A DNA stretch of 64,000 nt from Omphalotus guepiniiformis. Lineage: Eukaryota > Basidiomycota > Agaricomycetes > Agaricales > Omphalotaceae. Below are positions 46,552-54,716 of the stretch, in pieces. Below the pieces are notes generated by a model. It saw only the letters and a list, made by a program, of their open reading frames with translations, did not search any database and was not told the origin of the DNA. Position 1 is the stretch's first letter; each line of letters opens with the position of its first letter. The position numbers and the translations under genes were made by a program. Where the stretch lies: positions 434,001-498,000 of the forward strand of contig JAQOOI010000017.1 in assembly GCA_028554645.1 (NCBI GenBank), in the 5' to 3' direction.

Positions 46552-48724
46552 CTAATCATCACTAGACGAAGTCGAACCCGACTCCGACTCGGATTCTAAA
46601 CAGATATCCATCGAATCATCTCTGAAGAACATCTCAAGTACTTCCCAAAACCTCTTCATACCTTTCTCAATAGCATCTGGGGTACCGCAGAACGTCGCAC
46701 GGAAGAAGTTGAGATGCTGTGGAGGGTAGGTAAGTACATCATCATCAGCAAATGCTTCGAAGATGTTGAAAGACTTACATCGCACAAAGCTTCTCCACCA
46801 GTGATATCAACAACATCACTGATTTTAAACATCGCCGCAGGCATCAAAACCACCCCATTATCCAACAACTTCTCAAACAGCTCTTCCATCAGCTCGCGCG
46901 TGTTAGACATCGACATCGACATCGATTTCTTTCGGATTCCTCCCTTGACCAGATCGTCCGTCCCCAGAGGCTTAGTAGCAAGCTCATATATATTATCGCT
47001 CGACGAAGATCGCGAAGATGCAGGTGGTGTCAGTGGTGGTGTAAGAGGAAGAGCCTGTAAATGCGCAGATCTATAGGCGGGGTAATACGACCTTCGGAAT
47101 CTAGGATGTTTCTCGAGATGAATCTCAATCCAGACAAACATCCCTGATGTAGGTTCCGTGACACTCGCATATGGAGTGTGATATCGCACAACACCACCAC
47201 CAAGTTTCGATTCATCAGATCTCATAACACCCACTGTCGATCCTTGACAAAATGCTGCCAAGAGTTTATCCCTCCTTCGTTGGTAATCTTCGCAGAGACT
47301 TTTGACCCACGTCAGAAGGCCTTGGATGCCCCATCCTTGTACTGGATCGTCGAGCAATTTCGAAATGAACATTTGCCCGAATGCGTGCGGATGTTGGGTT
47401 GAGGAGTCGGTGTACATGATCAGTTTCTCGATGAAGATAGGCGAGGCGGTGATCCACCCTAGACGCATCCCTGGGGCGAGGATTTTACTGAAACTGGGAG
47501 GGATAGGGTAAGTGAGTGTTTGGACAACGTCTGTGAATGGAAGTGCTTACCTGTCAACGCGTATGACGCGACCGTCTACGTCCATAGATAGGAATGACGG
47601 GACTAAAGACGAAGCAAAATCCGAGGGTGTGTTGGCGGCAAGGTCATATTGCATGAAGTAATATGGATCTTAAGGGCGGGCGAACTTTGCGTTAGCATGG
47701 AATAACCAAGACGGTGGGTACACGTACCATCTTCGACAATTATAAGGTCCCACTCTTGTGCGATCCTGTAAATCTGCCTTCGACGCTCGAGACTCAAAGT
47801 CGATCCAGTAGGATTTTGTCCACATCTACATACAAGCCAAAATCGCGCCGTCAGCTTTTCCTGCCACTTCAAAAAAAAAAAAAAAAAAAATTCAAAATCA
47901 AAAACACTCACGGAACGATATACAAAACATGTGGCCTCCTCTTTCCCTCTCTCTCTTCATCCCACCCTCCAAGTACCCTCTCAAGTTCATTCGGAATCAT
48001 ACCTCCTTCATCCATACCCACACCAACCCAACCAATCCCACACGCAACCGCAGCATTCGTTAATGCACCGAACGCCCAACGTTCAGTTAGGAACACTTCC
48101 CCGGTTTCACCTAACACTCGGAAGACTTTGGAGACACCGTCGCAGTTTCCTAGGGAGAGTGTTACGGTGTGGGCTGCGGATGGAGGTGGTGAGTGGAGGT
48201 ATTGGGTGAAACGGTTTAGTGCGGAGAGTGTTGGGGGGAGACCGGAGGCGTTTGTGTAGGCTAGGGAAGTACGGAGGTAGGTATCGGATGTGGAATCTTT
48301 TGAGATGCTGATTGTTTGGGTTTTTAGGGATTTGGATGAGGTTGGGGTGGTGCTGGTGGTGCTGGTTGTGGTTGGGGAATTTGAAGCAGCTGAACGCCAG
48401 GCGGTGATAGGATCAGTGGAGGTATCTTCTAACGATGGAATCTCGAACGAGATTCGGCTGAATGGGTATAGAGTATGATGAGGGTCACCTTCAAGGCAGG
48501 AAGGAAGGAATAGTAGCGACGGTAAGTTTTTCATGTACTATGAAGAAGAGAATGTTTCACTGACCGTTTGCTAGACTGACGACATCTGCGTGGTTTCTTG
48601 ATTGAACGAGTTTCCAGATATCTTTCATAGGATTTGATGGTCTATTTTTTGCCTCGAAGGAGAGGTGATGAGACAGGTCTGGGGGTGGGCGAACTGCTGC
48701 AGTAGTAGTAGTAGGGTGGGACAT
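46552..48724 (-). CDS. Aromatic aminotransferase, Aro8/AtrD-like (PLP-dependent)
   Basis: Start MSHPTTTTAAVRPPPDLSHH at 48724. The body follows fold-type I aminotransferases of the Aro8 branch: FEAKNRPSNPMKDIW, SLANGDPHH after an in-frame splice, SLGNCDGVSKVF, CGQNPTGSTLSLERRR (substrate/PLP Asn), IIVEDDPYYFMQYD, and the PLP-binding Lys in VDSFSKILAPGMRLGW. The end is a Ser/Asp-rich tail with stop at 46552. The enzyme would convert L-tyrosine or L-phenylalanine plus 2-oxoglutarate to the aryl pyruvate that the quinone synthetase activates, the role AtrD plays in atromentin synthesis. Oddities: an insertion of about 70 residues rich in Ser/Pro (LTPPLTPPASSRSSSSD) with a SMSMSMS run, and an intron carrying a run of 20 T. 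Cytosolic. Confidence 0.88.
46906..46923. repeat. GACATC triplicate coding for SMSMSMS
   Basis: Three perfect tandem GACATC units. On the coding (minus) strand they give alternating Met and Ser within the Ser-rich insertion of the aminotransferase. Confidence 0.85.
47871..47890. repeat. Run of 20 A (T on the sense strand) in an aminotransferase intron
   Basis: An uninterrupted homopolymer of 20 bases lies between the splice donor after YIVP and the acceptor before CGQNPTG. It is a likely spot for length variation or sequencing error. Confidence 0.9.
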
Positions 48725-49705
48725 CGTGCGTTGAATTGAGAGCACTTTGGACTTTGGTTATCAAGTATCGAAAGCGATTCTTTTCTCCCTACCTCCCCTG
48801 CGCTTTTAAATCCTAGGACTGACAGAATATATTACCCCTAATCCCATTTACTTAATCCCAAAAAAATCAACGATTCCCCGCGAAAAACCGATTTCGAGGC
48901 GGTCCGACGTGACTGACTCAGGCCCTTCCCCCACACACCCCCTTTCGGGTTCTCCGACAGACTCAGGCCCTCAGGCCTCAGGGTCCACATAATCGTATTC
49001 GAAACCCGCTTTCTCAGAGAAAAACCCACTAAGAGATCTTTTTCTGCACCGCAGATCAAATCGAACCCCAAGCCAATGTAAGCCATCAGCCTACCTCGGG
49101 AATCCTTAACTTTGATACCGAGTAATTTCCGAGTTAATTCTCGGGCCTCAGTAGTACTTACATATGTACATGTTAACATATGTAGTCTAAGAAATCTCGA
49201 TTAGGTTAGGAAGAGTCTTGTTGACGTTATGTTGAGTAGATGGACCTCGAGTAGATGGAAGCTTGAGGGTCTGGCCTGAGGTACAGTGTTGAGAGATCGA
49301 CTTGGCGTCCTAGCTAGTACTACTAGTACTTGGGCCTACGAAGGGCTTTTGTGCTACTAGTACTCGGATAAGCAATTGATTGGGTTCAAAGTACTTAATT
49401 TGCTTTAATTGATCAACTTGACATAAGGGTGTATATACAGCTTTGCCCCGGTAAAAGCGGAACGCCAGTACTGTATGCATGTTGTAATATGTAAAAAGAT
49501 AAATGGTACGTTACAAAGCTACATACAAAGATAATTTGAAAAAAACTTATTGTGCAATTACTCTACGTTGTACGATGGGTTCACGGAGACTGAAATAAGA
49601 GCGGAAATAAGCTCTTTGATACGTGATGAATGAGAGCCACCAACCTAATGAATCTTGCTTTCGAAACGAACAGCAAAAATTCCTGATACCACTCGTACGA
49701 CAACC
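48725..49705. other. Intergenic: aminotransferase promoter and SDR 3' flank, with short palindromes
   Basis: About 980 bases without a supported gene. A TTTAAAAG stretch lies about 80 bases upstream of the aminotransferase. Two palindrome-rich patches occur: ACATATGT twice around 49,157-49,182, and ACTAGTACT-type words near 49,320-49,362. Short words AGGCC/CCTCAGG recur between 48,918 and 49,280. Confidence 0.45.
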
Positions 49706-50803
49706 TCAATCGATTTTCGTAGCCTCTACAGTATGCTCCCACACCTTCCGCCGCGCCTCCTCCGAACCGAAATACCCTTGCTTGCCAATATCCTGACCAT
49801 GCTCACCGATACGCCACGATCCAGATTTATTGGCAGTTGTGAGTATGCCGTATAGAAGGTATTCCCCTGCATCCTCTGGGGAAGTCATTAATGGACTGAA
49901 CGCCTTTGTCAAGAAGTTCGAAGCACGAAGGAGTCGAGAAGGAGAAGATGATAGAATATTAGTTTGGACCATCCCCGGGAATGCATGTGCGAAGCTTAGA
50001 GATGGGTTCTGAGCAGCGAATTCCTGGGGTAAGCGCAACTTTGTTGTTAGTAGCCGTTCATCGCAGTTATGGAAGAGTAGAAGACTTACTTCGACCATAA
50101 GATCGTTATATGTAACCGCTGTAGTTCCAGCAGCAGCCGTAGAATAATGTTTCTTCAAACCCAAATCATCTAAATCGATTTTTCCTCCTTTACCAGCACC
50201 CAAAACAGAAAACATCTCTCCGTCCTCTCCTAAATCCTCTTTAGCCTTTTTCAAAGCCGGAAGAAGCTCCTGCGTGAATTTCCACCTCGCATAATAATGA
50301 ACCGCCAATTTTTTATCAAGTCCCTCTACAGTTTCCTCCCTCCCACTAGTCGACATGAATCCAGGAGACATCACCAAGAAATTGATCTTTCCAGAAGGTT
50401 CTAATCTCTTGAGAATCTCCTTCGAAGATGAATGTACGTTACGCATTAAAGTCGCATCGCATTCTATGAATTCGTGTTTCGCCTCTGGAATAGTAGGTTT
50501 CGGAAATCCATTAATGATACGTTCCGCTGCGGCTTTGTTTCTTCCTACTATCAAAATATGTGCGTTGCCTTTTGTATGCCTAGCGAATGCTTCTGCTATA
50601 CCCTGTCCGATACCTGACGTGCCTCCGACAAAGACAGCCACAGGTAAATAGGTAGGCGCAAAAGCGGCATTAGCTGCTCGAACGATAGAAAGTTTTGACA
50701 TATTCTGTGTTGAGCGATGTTCGGTGTAGCGGTAGATTGAGATGCCAGCGAGAACGACTAGACCGGTTGTTAAGAGTGTTCGTCGTTGTGAATGTAGTAC
50801 CAT
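49706..50803 (-). CDS. Membrane-anchored short-chain dehydrogenase/reductase
   Basis: Start MVLHSQRRTLLTTGL at 50803; the first 25 residues form a membrane anchor (TTGLVVLAGISIYRY). The Rossmann motif is FVGGTSGIGQGIAEAFARH (TGxxxGxG type) at about residue 58, followed by ILIVGRNKAAAE and FLVMSPGFMS. The active-site pair is YARWK (YxxxK). One intron (about 50,088-50,028) joins DLMVE to EFAAQNPSLSF in frame. It ends HTVEATKID at 49706. About 345 residues. The family is huge and the substrate unknown. It lies 1 kb from the aminotransferase on the same strand, so it may be the right border of the metabolite cluster, or simply a neighbour. Confidence 0.85.
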   Translation of the reverse strand: MVLHSQRRTLLTTGLVVLAGISIYRYTEHRSTQNMSKLSIVRAANAAFAPTYLPVAVFVGGTSGIGQGIAEAFARHTKGNAHILIVGRNKAAAERIINGFPKPTIPEAKHEFIECDATLMRNVHSSSKEILKRLEPSGKINFLVMSPGFMSTSGREETVEGLDKKLAVHYYARWKFTQELLPALKKAKEDLGEDGEMFSVLGAGKGGKIDLDDLGLKKHYSTAAAGTTAVTYNDLMVEVSLLLFHNCDERLLTTKLRLPQEFAAQNPSLSFAHAFPGMVQTNILSSSPSRLLRASNFLTKAFSPLMTSPEDAGEYLLYGILTTANKSGSWRIGEHGQDIGKQGYFGSEEARRKVWEHTVEATKID

Positions 50804-51582
50804 TTTAAACCTTTTCTTTTTCGTTTCAGTTCATATAAGTACTCACCGGCACCCCCGACAATCAGTACTTATTTGATATGTGAGACAGCCGGAGTGTGAC
50901 CGAGGTAGAGATGATATTGCATAGCGGACAGGGTAACGGATACACGGGAGCGACGCGCGTCGTGGCGTCGTAGGGCGTCGTGTACGGCCGGCAAGGCAAG
51001 CAGTCCTCAACGCTCAATTACGCGTCCATACGGCGAAGACTCCAAGGCAATTCAGACTCTTACATACAATCTTGCAGGTAAAAGCAATTCTCGAGCTCGG
51101 AAACCATATAAAAATATCTGTAATAAACAATCAAAGCAAGTAACTAATTACAAAACCAGTCTCGAATACCTGTACATCGTACGGTAGGAGTTTCTTCAAA
51201 TTAATGAAAAGATAAAGAAAAAGAAGCGTAAAACACAACAATGTTTCAACGTTTCACACATTTTTTGTTGGGGGGGAAGGGGATACGACGATGCTCCAAG
51301 CAAATGGGTGGGGAATGATGAGAGTGGGCACTTGACAGGGTAATGAATGCCCAAGACTAATGTTACAACGAGCACCGAAGAGCAAGTTACAGGTATGAAA
51401 TTAAATGACCAGCGCCACAGCAAGCGACAAGGAAATGGTCGGGCTTGGTCGGGTCCAAAGGAAAAAAGTTCAGTTCAGAAACCCAAAGGGTGTAAAGTAG
51501 AAACGAAAGCGAAAGCAGCGATGCAATTAATGGGAAATTAAGAAGACTGAAAAAGGAAAAAAACGAATTCTGACCCTCTAGA
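50804..51582. other. Intergenic: SDR promoter and bZIP 3' flank
   Basis: About 780 bases. GC-rich with repeated GTCG/CGTCG words near 50,950-50,985. The part next to the bZIP stop is A-rich and holds a run of G near 51,270. No gene is supported. Confidence 0.45.
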
Positions 51583-53226
51583 TCATCCCTCAAACGGCTC
51601 AAAAGCAATGTTATGAGTCTCCAACATCTTCTCAAGCTGAAACGCCCTGTCCTTCCAAAGATCACGTTCGGCCTTGGTAGTAGCAAGTTCCGTTTCGAGA
51701 GCATGCGTATGCTCCAACTTCCTCTTCCGGCTCTTCCTCGCAGAAATCGTATTCTGTCGCCTCTTCCACTCAATTTGCTCCTTCTCAGTGGGATGAAGAG
51801 GTCTAGCTTCCTCCGAAGCCAACTCGTCCTCTTCGTCAAACGCCTGCGATCTAACTCGTTTCTTCTTGGCAAAGACAGCAGGAACTTCTTTACGAGATGT
51901 GGCGGAGGGTGTGATGTACTTGCGAGTCTGAGTGGGTGCATCGAGAGGTATAAGAGCCGCAGGAGTGAGGTTTTTCCGCGTACCTGTCGCCAATGTTCGG
52001 CGGCGAGTGGTGGATTCGGGCTCGGGTGTAGGTGCAGACTTCACCATTGGAGGAGCCAAAGGAGCAGTGAGTACGTGGGGAGAATGGTATAAAGACGTTG
52101 GGTTTACAGCATCGAGGGAGGGTGTACTTGGAGATATCAAATATAGCTTGGCGGAGTTCGGAGGCTCGTCAGACTTTTTGGTGACCTCGGGATCCGCAGG
52201 TATCTGGTACAACGACGAAGCATCATCATTGAACAGCGGAAGTCCGCTGTACTCTGAACTGTACATTCCAAAGTCATCGGAAATGTCGTTCATGATAGGA
52301 GTATTGAGATCAGCATTGAAGGGGGAATCGTCCAGGGGCGACGCGTTGAAATCGTCATATGGAGTACTGTTGTCAAACGGAGACGTCAAAAACTCTTCAA
52401 AGGTCCTCGAGCGGTACTCTGGAGAGGCTGAAGATAAAGGTGGATTTGGATTAGCGCAAAGGCCTTTGTCAAACGATGGGTCGATTTTACCTAGCATCGT
52501 TTCGACAACAGTATCCAAATTGCTCAGTAATTCTTCGTCCACCTTCCTGGAGGGAGTAGCCGACGTGGCGGCGGAGTCTACCATTTCCGTTGCTGTTGGG
52601 TTTTCGAGCATTGGGGTAGTTTTATCAGTAGATTCTTGAGATAGCATAGTTAAATAGTTTTTCCGAAGAGATTGAAATTCGGGTAGCGCAACGAAAGGGC
52701 GAGATTGTTGATTGTCAGTATAAGTAGGAGGCGGTCTGGAAAGCGATTGAGAAGTGCCATAGTGGGCGAATAATTCTGAGTACACCTGGGTAGGTGGTTG
52801 AGGAGATTGAGTTATCGAGACATGATGAGAGGGTGTATGTCTTGAAAGATGACTTTCAAGTTGAGTTGACGAGGGTCTATGGGTACGTGGAACCGTAGAC
52901 GATTGACGCAAAGTTGTCGGAAAATTTACAGGCACATGTTGGCTGGCACTGTTATAATAATAATGTGGTATGGAAGATGTCGGCCTCTGGCCCAGACTGT
53001 TTCTGTGATCATTTGACGATGTTAGCGGTGGTTCAACAGCATAGGAAGAATGCTGAGCCCTAAGGCTCTCATTCATTGCGGGCGACGACGATGACAACCC
53101 TGAAGATGGTTGACTCCATCGATAAGATTGTTCATAAGGAGAAGTTCTCTCCATCGACGTAGACAAAGGGTAAAATTGGGCGCCATTGGCCTTTGAGGCT
53201 TGGGCCGAGTCATAAAGAGATGACAT
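51583..53226 (-). CDS. bZIP transcription factor, Gcn4/Cpc1-like
   Basis: Single-exon gene of 547 residues; start ATG at 53224-53226 (MSSLYDSAQASKANGAQFYP). The first 350 residues are Ser/Pro/Gln-rich. Between about 270 and 330 there are acidic, aromatic clusters (SPFDNSTPYDDFNASPLDD, DISDDFGMYSSEYSGLPLF) that look like activation segments. The C-terminal bZIP has the basic region KRRQNTISARKSRKRK (N-x7-R signature) and a short zipper with Leu at heptad positions (LEHTHALETELATTKAERD), then FEPFEG. Position of the bZIP at the extreme C-terminus and the basic-region sequence fit Gcn4/Cpc1, the activator of amino-acid synthesis genes. A TGACTCA site in its own promoter and an upstream out-of-frame ATG fit this. 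Nuclear. It is not necessarily linked to the adjacent cluster. Confidence 0.85.
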   Translation of the reverse strand: MSSLYDSAQASKANGAQFYPLSTSMERTSPYEQSYRWSQPSSGLSSSSPAMNESLRAQHSSYAVEPPLTSSNDHRNSLGQRPTSSIPHYYYNSASQHVPVNFPTTLRQSSTVPRTHRPSSTQLESHLSRHTPSHHVSITQSPQPPTQVYSELFAHYGTSQSLSRPPPTYTDNQQSRPFVALPEFQSLRKNYLTMLSQESTDKTTPMLENPTATEMVDSAATSATPSRKVDEELLSNLDTVVETMLGKIDPSFDKGLCANPNPPLSSASPEYRSRTFEEFLTSPFDNSTPYDDFNASPLDDSPFNADLNTPIMNDISDDFGMYSSEYSGLPLFNDDASSLYQIPADPEVTKKSDEPPNSAKLYLISPSTPSLDAVNPTSLYHSPHVLTAPLAPPMVKSAPTPEPESTTRRRTLATGTRKNLTPAALIPLDAPTQTRKYITPSATSRKEVPAVFAKKKRVRSQAFDEEDELASEEARPLHPTEKEQIEWKRRQNTISARKSRKRKLEHTHALETELATTKAERDLWKDRAFQLEKMLETHNIAFEPFEG

Positions 53227-53432
53227 TGCATAAGAGAAGAAAATGAACAATGGCTAAAGATCAGCAAGTTCGGAACCGATGAATATGAAAGATCTGATTG
53301 CCTCGCCACGACCCGCAGATGTACGTAGATAGAGAACAACGACTCACAAATAAAATCGAAGATGATTTGAGGACAATGAGGGTGGCGAGGATGGAATGAA
53401 AGAAAGAAGGGCTGAGAAAAATTTTCAGAATG

Positions 53433-53439
53433 ACTCAGA
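53433..53439. promoter_or_regulatory. Gcn4-type site TGACTCA
   Basis: Perfect 7-base AP-1/Gcn4 consensus about 210 bases upstream of the bZIP start. A second near-match (GAGTCA, 53524-53529) lies further up. Suggests auto-control by the bZIP protein. Confidence 0.5.
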
Positions 53440-53487
53440 CTGGATCATGTGACCAGTCACTTCATCAGAGAGTCATGTGATCTGTCA

Positions 53488-53493
53488 CGTGGG
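53488..53493. promoter_or_regulatory. E-box CACGTG
   Basis: CACGTG at the end of one of two related repeats in the shared promoter; a typical bHLH/Cbf1-type site. Binding is not shown. Confidence 0.4.
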
Positions 53494-53734
53494 ATACTCC
53501 CCCCAAATTGACAGTTACTGACCGAGTCAAGACGAGACTTGCAAGTTAACAGCCAGTCTCAACAGCGAATCTCTCTCAAAGCCTTTGTCCGTTTATTGCA
53601 TTTTCTTCTTATACGACCTATCTATTTGACTCTTTATATCTGGGACCTTCATTCAGCTTTCTCATCTTCTTCTCGTATCTCTCTTTCTTGTTTCACTTCC
53701 AGCTTCATATTTCTATCGATAAACCCATTAATTA

Positions 53735-54199
53735 ATGCCCTCAAGACCTAATCGCAATGCACGGAACAAACATGTCACTCAGCAGCCCACTCCCAGCTCT
53801 CGTCCTTCTCCCAATCTATACCCCTCTTCGTTACCGGACGATTCGGCGAACAGTAGCTCTGACGATAGTCACAGTGTCAGTGATCGCGGCAGGCTCAGCG
53901 CTGGGCCAGGACCACCTGGAGAGCAGCCTGTGATGACAGGAATGAAAGGTCGGACGAGGAAGAAGCAGGTGCAGGTGCAAAGGGAGCTAGAGGAGAGGCC
54001 GGCAGACACTGATAACGACGTCGAGGATGTGCCACAGTCGCTGTTGGTGGATTTCGAGTCGGAACCCGACAATCAACCTTCTCTTCCTACTCCGCCGATA
54101 CCGGAAGCTTTGTATAACGCTCCTTTATCACCTTTGTGGGATATCGAAGGTACACGAACAGACGGACATATACGTTCCCCCATTCTTTCAACGCTGTAA
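53735..54199 (+). CDS. Ser/Pro-rich open frame, possible 5' exon of the BCAS3-like gene
   Basis: ATG at 53735 opens 154 codons (MPSRPNRNARNKHVTQQPTP, later RTRKKQVQVQRELEERPAD and LPTPPIPEALYNAPLSPLWD), ending in a stop at 54197-54199. The protein is low in complexity, basic then acidic, and matches no family I know. A donor after WDIEG (about 54,150) could be joined in phase to the acceptor at 54,686, reading on into EPELIADMSVSSS of the BCAS3-like gene; the intron of about 536 bases would be long for this genome. Alternatively this is a separate small gene or a leader exon. Confidence 0.4.
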   Translation: MPSRPNRNARNKHVTQQPTPSSRPSPNLYPSSLPDDSANSSSDDSHSVSDRGRLSAGPGPPGEQPVMTGMKGRTRKKQVQVQRELEERPADTDNDVEDVPQSLLVDFESEPDNQPSLPTPPIPEALYNAPLSPLWDIEGTRTDGHIRSPILSTL

Positions 54200-54716
54200 G
54201 TTACTTTTCGCTTTCCATTTCTGTCTTTCGAGCTATCATTGGGGATCACGGTCGTTGGGTGCGCACTCTGTTTAACGATGGAGACGCGCAGAATGTTCCT
54301 GTTGGTGACTGTGTATCCTTTTTCGGTCGTGTTCGTCTTCCATTCTCGAGTTCGGCATTGGTGATGGCATTCTTTGTCTCTTTATGGCTTGCTGTGTACC
54401 CCTGATATACTGGGGTACATCAGTGTCGATCTTATGAGGTAACACGAAGGGTATGTTGCTGTATGTGAGAACGTGCAAGGCAGCCAGTCGCTGCAAGCCG
54501 CAGTTTCTCTTATACCTACAACAGCCTGCAACCCAGTAGATCTGTCCGTGCTAATCCTTCATGTTCCGTACCGTTCGTATTCAAGATTTCTCTGCCTTTC
54601 TCTCAAATATCGTTGTTATCTTACCTCCTTCTCCTTTACCTACACCTCCCCCGTCACCTTGTCTTTCTGCCTGTCATGGTTTCATTACAGAGCTAGAACC
54701 CGAACTTATCGCTGAC
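54200..54716. other. Gap between the Ser/Pro-rich frame and the BCAS3-like start
   Basis: About 515 bases. It could be a long intron, a promoter or a leader. A good acceptor (pyrimidine-rich, TTACAG) ends at 54,686. Short open stretches exist (for example GDHGRWVRTLFNDGDAQNV near 54,240-54,300) but do not form a supported gene. Confidence 0.4.

Larger units (their letters stand above)
53227..53734. other. Divergent promoter between the bZIP gene and the BCAS3-like gene
   Basis: About 510 bases between outward-reading genes. Contains a Gcn4-type site, an E-box, and two related copies of CATGTGAYYNGTCAC (53,449-53,463 and 53,476-53,490). On the bZIP side the leader has one upstream ATG at 53231 in another frame. 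Confidence 0.6.

Noticed and set aside
51932..52639. Plus-strand open frame of 235 codons
   Set aside because: Antisense to the single-exon bZIP gene; Ser/Gly-rich only because it mirrors Ser/Pro codons.
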